From CAVYXF01 sp963772335 (GTDB lineage: Bacteria > Pseudomonadota > Alphaproteobacteria > Rhizobiales > Rhodomicrobiaceae): a DNA stretch of 38,595 nucleotides. The position numbers and the translations under genes are program-made. The first letter of the stretch is position 1. Each line of letters begins with the position of its first letter. The stretch covers positions 1-38,595 of the forward strand of contig CAVYXF010000006.1 of the NCBI GenBank assembly GCA_963772335.1, read 5' to 3'. Positions 16,465 through 23,877 of this stretch are shown here, in pieces. The notes under the pieces were generated by a model that saw only the letters and a list, made by a program, of their open reading frames with translations, was not told the origin of the DNA and did not search any database.

Positions 16465-17884
16465 TACTACAGTTGCGTTTTGCCGTTGAATCTGATTCTC
16501 TCTCCGTATTTGGGGAGTGGATCGATGGCAGTTGCACCCTGGTCGGGTTCGTTGCTGGCGTGGGCGGCGGAGCTTGCGGCGCTGAAAGCGCGGCTGACGC
16601 CGGTGTTCGGGCGGCGTGAGCTGCGAGCGACGGCAAGCGCGTTTGTGGACGGCCTGCTGTCTGGCGTGGGTCGCAAGACCGGCTGGCTGATGGCCGAGCA
16701 GGCCGGGCTTGAGCGGCCTGCTCGGATGCAGTCGCTTTTGGGCCGCAGTCGGTGGGATTCGGAAGCGCTACGCGATGTCGTGCGCGGCTATGCCATCGAG
16801 GCGCTTGGCGATCCTGATGGCGTGCTGGTCGTCGACGAGACGGGTTTCTTGAAGAAAGGCGAGCATTCCGTCGGCGTTGCCCGGCAGTATTCCGGCACGG
16901 CGGGGCGGATCGAGAATTGCCAGATCGGGGTGTTCCTGGCCTATGCCAGCCGCTTCGGCCAGGCGCTGATCGACCGGCGGCTCTATCTGCCCGAGGCCTG
17001 GACGCAAGACCACGCCCGGCGGGAGAAGACCCAGGTCCCTGCGGCGGTCGGCTTCGCCACCAAGCCGCAGATCGCCCGCGCGTTGATCGGGGCGGCGCTG
17101 GATGCCGGCGTTCCTTGCGCCTTTGTGCTGGCCGATGCGCTCTACGGCTCGGATTCGCGTCTGCGGCGCATGCTGGAAGAGCGCAGCCAGGCTTATGTGC
17201 TGGCGGTGCGCTCCAATCATGCGCTGCGATTTTGGGACGAGAACGGGCTGGTGCAGACCGATCCCGAGGCTCTCGCCGACGCGCTGCCGTCAGGCAGCTG
17301 GGTCACATGCGCCGCAGGCGAAGGCGCCAAGGGCCTGCGGCTTTACGATTGGGCGCGGATCGGCTTGCCCTGGACGTGCGATCCGGGCTGGGAGCGCTGG
17401 CTCCTGATCCGCCGCAGCCGCCGCGATCCGAACAAGCGCGGCTATTATCTCGTCTTTGCCCCCGCCGGCACCGCGCTTGCCGAACTCGCCGGCGTGGCGG
17501 GTTTGCGCTGGACCGTCGAGGAATGCTTCCAAAGGGCCAAGGACGATCTCGGCCTCGATCATTGCGAGGCGCGCTCGTGGCATGGCTGGCATCGCCACAT
17601 GACCTTATGCATGGCGGCGCTCGCCTTCCTCGCCAAGCTCTCGGCCGATCTGCGCCGCGCCGCCTGGGAAGGCAAACCGAACGAAACGAGTCCGCCAATC
17701 GCCGCCTGAGAATGCAGGCGTTGGTCCCCACCGTTCCGGAGATCCGCTATCTCCTGGCACGTCTCCTGCTGAAAACTCCCGCAGCGCCGCCCTTCATCAT
17801 CGCATGGTCGATCTGGCGGCGACGACATCAAGCCAACGCCGCCAGCGCCCACTATGAAAAACGCAGAAAAACGCAACTGTAGTA
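16465..17884 (+). mobile_element. IS701-family element
   Basis: 1420 bp. Terminal inverted repeats are TACTACAGTTGCGTTTT on the left and its complement (AAAACGCAACTGTAGTA) on the right. It is flanked by a 4-bp duplication TTAG at 16461-16464 and 17885-17888, the known target preference of the family. It is inserted in the integrase and is itself abutted at the right TTAG by IS5 copy 1. Confidence 0.9.
16525..17709 (+). CDS. IS701-family transposase
   Basis: About 394 aa from the ATG at 16525, chosen because GGGGAG lies seven bases upstream; an in-frame upstream start at 16480 lacks such a site. The catalytic DDE set is visible: Asp in GVLVVDETGFLKKGEHSVGV, Asp in FVLADALYGSDSRL, Glu in RWTVEECFQRAKDDLGLD. 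The length is normal for the family and there is no disruption. Confidence 0.9.
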   Translation: MAVAPWSGSLLAWAAELAALKARLTPVFGRRELRATASAFVDGLLSGVGRKTGWLMAEQAGLERPARMQSLLGRSRWDSEALRDVVRGYAIEALGDPDGVLVVDETGFLKKGEHSVGVARQYSGTAGRIENCQIGVFLAYASRFGQALIDRRLYLPEAWTQDHARREKTQVPAAVGFATKPQIARALIGAALDAGVPCAFVLADALYGSDSRLRRMLEERSQAYVLAVRSNHALRFWDENGLVQTDPEALADALPSGSWVTCAAGEGAKGLRLYDWARIGLPWTCDPGWERWLLIRRSRRDPNKRGYYLVFAPAGTALAELAGVAGLRWTVEECFQRAKDDLGLDHCEARSWHGWHRHMTLCMAALAFLAKLSADLRRAAWEGKPNETSPPIAA

Positions 17885-17888
17885 TTAG

Positions 17889-19023
17889 GAGACCTGTGCG
17901 CGGTTCGCGCAGGCTTCTGATGTGCATCTGATTTCAGTTTTCGTGGGCTCCTGCGGTTTAGCAGGATATGGCTGCATGGCAGCCCCAAGCCGTTCCGCGT
18001 TGCCGTGATTATCGAACCGCGGCGATCGCCAGACCACGTTTGAGGTTATAGGCGATGGCGGTGAGACGGACCTGAACGGCGGCCTTTGCCAGTCCTGACC
18101 ATCGCATGCGACGAAGGCCATAGCTTCGCTTCCATGTGCCGAAGATTTTCTCGATCCGGCCTCGTATGCGATGGATGGGCCGGTTCCAGGCCTCGAGGCG
18201 GGCCAGGGCTTCGGTCGCGCCGTGTCCCCACATGCCCGTCGCCACGACGCGCGGCGTGCCGCCTTTGGCGCGGACGGCGTCACCGAAATGATGGCCCCGA
18301 TAGGCGCTGTCAGCAAACACCTCGCCGGGATCGTCCGGCAGCACATCCGGACCGGCCTTGCCATCATTGACATTGGCGGGCGTGACGGCGACCTCCTCCA
18401 CCAGGCCAGTCTCGGCATCGGCGCCGACATGGGCTTTGAAGCCGTGAACCGCTGGTTTGCCCTTGTGCTTGACCCAATGCGCATCGCCGTCATTTTCGCT
18501 GGCGGATGCGATGATCGTGGCATCGACAAGCGTGCCGGTCTTGACCCGAACCGCCTTGGCTTTGAGCTGGCCGGTGACCTCCTCGAACAGAGATTTGTCC
18601 AGCCCATGCGCAATAAGCGTCTTCCGGAAGCGCACGAAGGCCGTACGCTCCGGCGTCGGCTCCGAAGCCGAAAACCCGCAGAACCGCCGAAACGACGCCC
18701 GGTCATCCAGGGCTTCGGCAAGCTTGACATCGGAGAGGTCGTGCCAGACGGCAATGAGCATCGCCTTGAACAGAGCCAGCGGCGGCCAAGACGGCTCGCC
18801 CTTTGCGGCGCAAGGGATCACGCCAAGCCGCCTCTCAACCGGAACCCAGTCGATCAGCGTCACCAGATCGTCAAGACAGCTATGTCGTCCGCCGCGCTCG
18901 GTAACAAACCCTAGTGTTTCCTGGCCAATCCGACGACGACCCATCTTGCACCTCGATCCATTCAGCGAATTGAGGGAATCAAAAACAAACTGCCTCGTCC
19001 AGAACTACCCGCGCACAGGTCTC
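17889..19023 (-). mobile_element. IS5-family element, copy 1
   Basis: 1135 bp with 15-bp perfect terminal repeats (GAGACCTGTGCGCGG and its complement). Its left edge abuts TTAG, the target duplication of the IS701 element. The right edge is followed by ACCTAG. It is in the opposite orientation to copies 2-4, so recombination with them would invert the DNA between. Confidence 0.92.
18009..18944 (-). CDS. IS5-family transposase (copy 1)
   Basis: 311 aa. DDE residues: Asp in TGTLVDATIIASAS, Asp in GEVFADSAYRGHHF, Glu in RIRGRIEKIFGTWKRSYGLR. It differs from copies 2-4 at least by Ala in place of Val (PPLALFKAML against PPLVLFKAML), so it is the outlier of the set. A ribosome site GAGGTGCAAG lies just upstream. 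Confidence 0.92.
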   Translation of the reverse strand: MGRRRIGQETLGFVTERGGRHSCLDDLVTLIDWVPVERRLGVIPCAAKGEPSWPPLALFKAMLIAVWHDLSDVKLAEALDDRASFRRFCGFSASEPTPERTAFVRFRKTLIAHGLDKSLFEEVTGQLKAKAVRVKTGTLVDATIIASASENDGDAHWVKHKGKPAVHGFKAHVGADAETGLVEEVAVTPANVNDGKAGPDVLPDDPGEVFADSAYRGHHFGDAVRAKGGTPRVVATGMWGHGATEALARLEAWNRPIHRIRGRIEKIFGTWKRSYGLRRMRWSGLAKAAVQVRLTAIAYNLKRGLAIAAVR

Positions 19024-19043
19024 ACCTAGAGTATCCGTCTTGA

Positions 19044-20006
19044 TCAAGCGGGATTTTCGGCCCAATTGCGTCGCTGGCGCAGGAGTGCGTTTGCGAGGAC
19101 GATGAGCTTTCGCATGATGGCGGTGAGGGCGATCTTGGTAGGCTTTCCGGCGGTGATGAGCTGATGGTATTTGGCCTTGAGCTGCGGGTTGAAGCGGGTA
19201 GCCACGAGTGCGGGCATGTAAAGCGCCCGGCGCAGGCTGGCCCGCCCGCCGCGAATGAAGGCGCGGCCGGTCCAGCGCCCGGACTGCCTGGTGATCGGAG
19301 CAAGCCCGGCCAGGCTTGCGGCCTGTTTGCCGTCGAGAGTGCCGAGCTCGGGCATCTCGATCAGCAGGGCGCAGGCCGTGATCTTGGCGATGCCGGGGAT
19401 GCTCTCCAGGATGGCAAGGCGCTCGGCAAGTGCTGGATCGGTGGCGATGCGGGCCTCAATTTCGGCTTCGATCGCGGCGATCTGCGCCTCGATCTGCCTT
19501 TGCCGGTTCTGGTTCTGCCGCTTTAGAAGCGACAGGGTGAGAATTTTCTCGCGGTTCTTGGCTGCCGTGCGGTCCTTGATGAGGGCTTGGCGGGCGAGGT
19601 GCAATTCCTTCAGCTGGCTCAGCATGCGGCTGGTGGGCGGTCGCGATTGCGGGGCCAGCGCCATGCCCATCCGGGCCAGCATGGCGGCGTCGGCGCGATC
19701 GGTCTTCGCCAGCTTGCCGGCGGCTTCGGCGAAGCGCCGCGCCTGGCGTGGATTGACTTTGGCGAGTGGCAGTCCAGCCGCTGTCAGGGTTTGCTCCAGG
19801 GTGCGGTGATAGGCGCCGGTCGGCTCAAAGACGATCCGGGCGATCGGTGTTTGTGCAAGCCAGCGGATCAGCTGCTGATGGCCGCTGCCGTCATTATCGA
19901 AACGCGCGCTCTCGCCGCCTGGCAGGCGGCAAACCTCAAGACTGTCTTTTGAGATGTCGATGCCGATGGTAGAAAGGATCATCTTTTCCGCGCCTTTGCT
20001 TGTCAT
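19044..20006 (-). CDS. IS110-family transposase (DEDD)
   Basis: 320 aa from the ATG at 20006; the second Met at 19982 (MILSTIGIDISKDSLEV) is an equally likely start. The RuvC-like DEDD catalytic residues are visible: Asp in GIDISKDS, Glu in VFEPTGAYHRTLEQ, and the Asp pair in AKTDRADAAMLARMG. A coiled central region (150-210) leads to the C-terminal Tnp domain with ESIPGIAKITA, GLAPITRQSGRWTGRAFIRG and the conserved serine region. Full length and uninterrupted. These recombinases use a bridge RNA encoded in their own element. Confidence 0.92.
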   Translation of the reverse strand: MTSKGAEKMILSTIGIDISKDSLEVCRLPGGESARFDNDGSGHQQLIRWLAQTPIARIVFEPTGAYHRTLEQTLTAAGLPLAKVNPRQARRFAEAAGKLAKTDRADAAMLARMGMALAPQSRPPTSRMLSQLKELHLARQALIKDRTAAKNREKILTLSLLKRQNQNRQRQIEAQIAAIEAEIEARIATDPALAERLAILESIPGIAKITACALLIEMPELGTLDGKQAASLAGLAPITRQSGRWTGRAFIRGGRASLRRALYMPALVATRFNPQLKAKYHQLITAGKPTKIALTAIMRKLIVLANALLRQRRNWAENPA

Positions 20007-20187
20007 CCGGGCTTAGGCGGCCCCGGTATCCGTTCAGGCCTAAGGAAAAGACGGGGGCGATCCAACTCTAGCTCGGCCCGTCAAACGACCAGCGTGATAG
20101 CGATCCATCCCCCGCCGCTGACGAGAGGGCGGCTACCCTCTCGCAGCGGTCCCTTGTCGACCTGTTCGCGGGAAAAGTCATAAGACA
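20007..20187 (-). ncRNA. Candidate IS110 bridge RNA segment
   Basis: Non-coding, about 180 bp, upstream of the transposase. It contains a strong hairpin at 20115-20149: CCGCTG-A-CGAGAGGG, loop CGGCTA, then CCCTCTCG-CAGCGG. A second pairing is CTTAGGC with GCCTAAG near 20013-20045. Size, position and stem-loop content match the bridge RNAs known for IS110-group elements. The RNA itself and its target and donor loops are inference. Confidence 0.45.
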
Positions 20188-20277
20188 AGCGGGATGAATT
20201 TAGGCTAACTCGATTGGGGATTCACGGCGAGCGGCAAATCAGATTCAACATGCTGGCTGGAGAGGAGGCCAGCATGG

Positions 20278-21244
20278 ATGAGCAAACCCTATTCCATGGA
20301 TCTTCGCGAGCGGGTTGTTTCGGCAGTAGAGGAAGCTGGCATGTCGCGGCGCAAAGCGGCAGCGCATTTTGGCGTCAGCGTTCGCGTGGCGATTGAATGG
20401 GTTCGGCGTTTCCGCGAGACCGGGAGCGTAGCGCCCAGCAAGATCGGCGGCTACAAGCCGAAAAAGATCAGGGGAGAGCATCGGGACTGGCTTGTGGCGC
20501 GATGCCAGGAGAAGGATTTCACCTTGCGCGGCTTGGTGCGCGAGTTGGCTGAACGTGGGCTTGAGGTGGACTACCGGTCGGTGTGGGAATTCGTGCATGC
20601 CGAAGGCTTGAGTTATAAAAAAAACCGTGGCCGCCAGCGAACAGGATCGGCCCGACATCGCCAGGCGGCGAGGCCAGTGGCGCAAATATCAGGCTCGGAT
20701 TGATCCGGCCCGCCTGGTGTTCATCGACGAGATCCCCGCTTTCGCGGGGACAGGCTCTGGACCAAGACCAACATGGCTCCGCTCAGAGGATGGGCTGCGC
20801 GGGGCGATAGGCTTAGAGCTAAAGTTCCGCAGGGCCGCTGGAGAACCATGACTTTCCTGGCGGCGCTTCGCTCTGATCGGATCGAAGCGCCTTGCCTGAT
20901 CGACGGCCCGATCAATGGCGAGCGGTTCCGTCTCTATGTCGAAACGATGCTCGCTCCCACACTTCGCGCAGGCGACATCGTCATCATGGACAATCTCGGC
21001 AGCCATCGCGGCAAAGTGGTCCGCAAGCCATCCGAGGACCGGCGCAAGATTGTTCTTCCTACCGAAATACTCCCCCGACCTGAACCCGATCGAGCAGGTG
21101 TTCGCCAAGCTCAAGTACTGGCTGCGTAAAGCCACTGCCCGAAGCTTCGACACCGTCTGCTCAGCGATAGGCCAGATCCTCGCCCGCATCCCCGCCAACG
21201 AATGCGCAAATTATTTCAAAAACGCCGGATATGAGCGGACGTAA
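20278..21244 (+). pseudogene. IS630-family transposase, frameshifted and palindrome-interrupted
   Basis: The first frame (20278) gives an HTH domain, MSKPYSMDLRERVVSAVEEA and MSRRKAAAHFGVSVRVAIEW. At an eight-A run (about 20617-20624) coherent sequence moves frame (AASEQDRPDIARRRGQWRKY, RLVFIDE). A TCCCCGC-TTTC-GCGGGGA palindrome interrupts the motif right after VFIDE, where relatives read TWTKTNMAPL. MAPLRGWAARG then resumes in another frame from 20773 (GDIVIMDNLGSHRGK). One more indel near 21030 precedes FFLPKYSPDLNPIEQVFAKL. The DDE set is recoverable but never in one frame. The A-run shift may be programmed; the other changes are not. Confidence 0.8.
20733..20750. repeat. REP-like palindrome inside IS630 transposase
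   Basis: TCCCCGC-TTTC-GCGGGGA, followed by CAGGCTCTGG. Perfect 7-bp arms around a 4-nt loop. It resembles dispersed palindromic repeats of alphaproteobacteria. It lies right after the first catalytic Asp-Glu of the transposase and changes the frame. The same sequence is in the right IS630 copy at the window edge. Confidence 0.8.
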
Positions 21245-21262
21245 ATTCATCCCGCTCTAGAG

Positions 21263-22397
21263 GAGACCTGTGCGCGGGTAGTTCTGGACGAGGCAGTTTG
21301 TTTTTGATTCCCTCGATTCGCTGAATGGATCGAGGTGCAAGATGGGTCGTCGTCGGATTGGCCAGGAAACACTAGGGTTTGTTACCGAGCGCGGCGGACG
21401 ACATAGCTGTCTTGACGATCTGGTGACGCTGATCGACTGGGTTCCGGTTGAGAGGCGGCTTGGCGTGATCCCTTGCGCCGCAAAGGGCGAGCCGTCTTGG
21501 CCGCCGCTGGTTCTGTTCAAGGCGATGCTCATTGCCGTCTGGCACGACCTCTCCGATGTCAAGCTTGCCGAAGCCCTGGATGACCGGGCGTCGTTTCGGC
21601 GGTTCTGCGGGTTTTCGGCTTCGGAGCCGACGCCGGAGCGTACGGCCTTCGTGCGCTTCCGGAAGACGCTTATTGCGCATGGGCTGGACAAATCTCTGTT
21701 CGAGGAGGTCACCGGCCAGCTCAAAGCCAAGGCGGTTCGGGTCAAGACCGGCACGCTTGTCGATGCCACGATCATCGCATCCGCCAGCGAAAATGACGGC
21801 GATGCGCATTGGGTCAAGCACAAGGGCAAACCAGCGGTTCACGGCTTCAAAGCCCATGTCGGCGCCGATGCCGAGACTGGCCTGGTGGAGGAGGTCGCCG
21901 TCACGCCCGCCAATGTCAATGATGGCAAGGCCGGTCCGGATGTGCTGCCGGACGATCCCGGCGAGGTGTTTGCTGACAGCGCCTATCGGGGCCATCATTT
22001 CGGTGACGCCGTCCGCGCCAAAGGCGGCACGCCGCGCGTCGTGGCGACGGGCATGTGGGGACACGGCGCGACCGAAGCCCTGGCCCGCCTCGAGGCCTGG
22101 AACCGGCCCATCCATCGCATACGAGGCCGGATCGAGAAAATCTTCGGCACATGGAAGCGAAGCTATGGCCTTCGTCGCATGCGATGGTCAGGACTGGCAA
22201 AGGCCGCCGTTCAGGTCCGTCTCACCGCCATCGCCTATAACCTCAAACGTGGTCTGGCGATCGCCGCGGTTCGATAATCACGGCAACGCGGAACGGCTTG
22301 GGGCTGCCATGCAGCCATATCCTGCTAAACCGCAGGAGCCCACGAAAACTGAAATCAGATGCACATCAGAAGCCTGCGCGAACCGCGCACAGGTCTC
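21263..22397 (+). mobile_element. IS5-family element, copy 2
   Basis: 1135 bp with the same 15-bp perfect terminal repeats as the other copies. The left flank is CTAGAG, touching the IS630 right end; the right flank is CTAG. It forms the left boundary of the catabolic cargo. Confidence 0.93.
21342..22277 (+). CDS. IS5-family transposase (copy 2)
   Basis: 311 aa, with the protein as given for the tandem copies 3 and 4 (Val in PPLVLFKAML). The DDE motifs are intact, and a ribosome site GAGGTGCAAG precedes the ATG. There is no frame disruption, so it could act in trans on all copies. Confidence 0.93.
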   Translation: MGRRRIGQETLGFVTERGGRHSCLDDLVTLIDWVPVERRLGVIPCAAKGEPSWPPLVLFKAMLIAVWHDLSDVKLAEALDDRASFRRFCGFSASEPTPERTAFVRFRKTLIAHGLDKSLFEEVTGQLKAKAVRVKTGTLVDATIIASASENDGDAHWVKHKGKPAVHGFKAHVGADAETGLVEEVAVTPANVNDGKAGPDVLPDDPGEVFADSAYRGHHFGDAVRAKGGTPRVVATGMWGHGATEALARLEAWNRPIHRIRGRIEKIFGTWKRSYGLRRMRWSGLAKAAVQVRLTAIAYNLKRGLAIAAVR

Positions 22398-22537
22398 CTA
22401 GGTCATGGACTTAGACCTGCGAGTGGCGGTCGGCATTGAGACATCGCAGCCAAGCTGAATTCAGCATCCGTGTGATCGACTTCGCGCCTCATGTGAGACG
22501 TGCCGGTGAGGTCATAGTCATTCCTGATTTTTCGGGA

Positions 22538-22581
22538 TTGACAATTTTGGATCGATCCAATAACAATTTAGAACGATCCAA
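22538..22581 (+). promoter_or_regulatory. Promoter with LacI-type operator pair
   Basis: TTGACA (22538-22543), a 17-bp spacer, then TAACAA (22561-22566). The spacer holds a perfect 14-bp palindrome, TTGGATCGATCCAA (22547-22560), with the central CG typical of LacI-family operators. A second, imperfect copy, TTAGAACGATCCAA (22568-22581, 12 of 14 matches), lies 21 bp away, two helical turns. A repressor bound here would block RNA polymerase. The LacI-family gene at the end of the same cargo is the natural candidate. Confidence 0.7.
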
Positions 22582-22860
22582 TACAGTTGCTGAATTGAAT
22601 CTCACTGCTCCGCTGGCGCGGAGCTTACGCGGACAGCTGCCGAGCTCTGTTTTGGAGGTTCAAGCAGAGCGGGCGGGAACTTGGCCGGTACGCCTCGATG
22701 AGTTTTTTGAAGTCAAATCTGTCGTGATGCGGATCGGAAACGCAGGGAGCAACTAGGTGCGCGGCGCATAGGCCGAGCGTTAAGCCGATTGCCTTCACGT
22801 CACAATCAAGCCAGCCGGTGCTTTATCGGAAATGACCGGCGACACAAACGAGGTTTGGAC

Positions 22861-23862
22861 ATGACTGTCCGGTGGGGACTTATCGGAGCGAGCACGATCG
22901 CGCGAGAATGGGTGATCGGGGCGATACGGGCCACCGGCGGCGAGGTGGCGTCGCTCTACAGCGCCGACCCCGCGCGCGGCCGCGCCTACGCGGAGGCGAA
23001 TGGCATCCCGAACGCTGCGACGTCGCTGACGGAGCTGCTCTCGGGGGGCATCGACGCCGTCTACATTTCCACCACCAACGAGCTTCATCGCGACCAGACC
23101 CTTGCCGCCGCGTCGGCCGGCAAGCACGTCCTTTGCGAGAAGCCGCTGGACCTGAACGTCGCGGGTGCGCGCGTCATGGTTGAGGCGTGCCGTACAGCAG
23201 GCATTGTGATGGGGACCAACCACCATCTGCGCAACGCCGGGACGCACCGCGCCATGAAGGACGCGATTGCCGCTGGGCGCATTGGAAAGCCACTCTTCGC
23301 GCGGGTGTTTCACGCCGTCTATCTGCCTGAGCATTTGCAGGGCTGGCGGATTACGACCCCGGGAGCAGGCGCGGGCGTGATCATGGACATTACCGTCCAC
23401 GACGCCGACACGCTGCGCTTCGTGCTCGGCGAAGAGCCGGTCGAAGTCACAGCGATGGTTCAGCATGGTGGCATGGCCGCTGAAGGCATCGAGGACGGCG
23501 TAATGGGCGTCGCGCGGTTCCAATCCGGCCTCCTGGCGCAGTTCCACGACGCTTTCACCACGAAATATGCCGGAACTGGTTTCGAGGTGCACGGGACCGA
23601 GGGCTCGCTGATCGGGACAAATTGCATGACGCAGAAATCCATCGGCGAGGTCGTCCTTCGCACGGCGAAGGGCGAGGAGCAGCTTCCGGTCGACCGCACA
23701 AATCTCTACGAGCGTGCACTCGCCGCCTTCCACGCCGCGATCCACGGGGAGGGGAGGCCGTCCGCCACGGGCGAGGACGGCGTGCGCTCGCTAGCCTTCG
23801 GGGCAGCCGTGCATGAAGCCATGCGAGGCCATGGCTTCGCCAAGGTCGAGCCGGGCCTTTAA
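22861..23862 (+). CDS. afr: Gfo/Idh/MocA oxidoreductase, 1,5-anhydro-D-fructose reductase-like
   Basis: 333 aa from the ATG at 22861 with GAGGTTTGG upstream. It has an N-terminal Rossmann motif (WGLIGASTIAREWVIGAIRA) and CEKPLDLN with the catalytic Lys94. IMDITVHDADTLRF carries His180; by my count both sit where the active-site Lys and His of Ensifer AFR are reported. The WGLIGASTIA start and the segments NHHLRNAGTHRAM and FEVHGTEGSLIG are very close to the Ensifer enzyme as I recall it. That enzyme reduces 1,5-anhydro-D-fructose to 1,5-anhydro-D-mannitol with NADPH. It is the first gene after the operator promoter. Other ketosugars are possible substrates, so the symbol is by similarity. Confidence 0.8.
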   Translation: MTVRWGLIGASTIAREWVIGAIRATGGEVASLYSADPARGRAYAEANGIPNAATSLTELLSGGIDAVYISTTNELHRDQTLAAASAGKHVLCEKPLDLNVAGARVMVEACRTAGIVMGTNHHLRNAGTHRAMKDAIAAGRIGKPLFARVFHAVYLPEHLQGWRITTPGAGAGVIMDITVHDADTLRFVLGEEPVEVTAMVQHGGMAAEGIEDGVMGVARFQSGLLAQFHDAFTTKYAGTGFEVHGTEGSLIGTNCMTQKSIGEVVLRTAKGEEQLPVDRTNLYERALAAFHAAIHGEGRPSATGEDGVRSLAFGAAVHEAMRGHGFAKVEPGL

Positions 23863-23877
23863 GGGAGCATCACAAGG

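Larger units (their letters stand above)
19024..20187 (-). mobile_element. IS110-family element (approximate ends)
   Basis: It lies between the right end of IS5 copy 1 (19023) and the left end of the IS630 element (about 20188). IS110 elements lack clear terminal repeats, so the ends are approximate. CAAGCGGGAT occurs at 19045-19054 and again at 20188-20197, which may be chance or may mark the recombination core. The element has a transposase and a structured non-coding segment of about 180 bp upstream of it, as IS110 elements do. Confidence 0.75.
20188..21260 (+). mobile_element. IS630-family element, left copy (decayed)
   Basis: The terminal repeat AGCGGGATGAATTTA lies at the left end (about 20190) and its complement TAAATTCATCCCGCT at the right end, followed by CTAG, consistent with insertion at TA. 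The element lies directly beside the IS110 element on one side and IS5 copy 2 on the other. Its transposase carries several frame changes. Confidence 0.8.

Noticed and set aside
20213..20277. A tRNA or small RNA between the IS630 end and its transposase
   Set aside because: No cloverleaf or stable stem found; it is ordinary IS leader sequence.
21532..22401. 289-aa frame overlapping the IS5 transposase, repeated in every IS5 copy
   Set aside because: It is an Arg/Ser-rich shadow frame of the 311-aa transposase. Conservation between copies simply reflects identical DNA.
22436..22756. 106-aa plus frame at the left of the cargo
   Set aside because: It contains the TTGACA promoter and the palindromic operators inside it and shows no recognisable motif.
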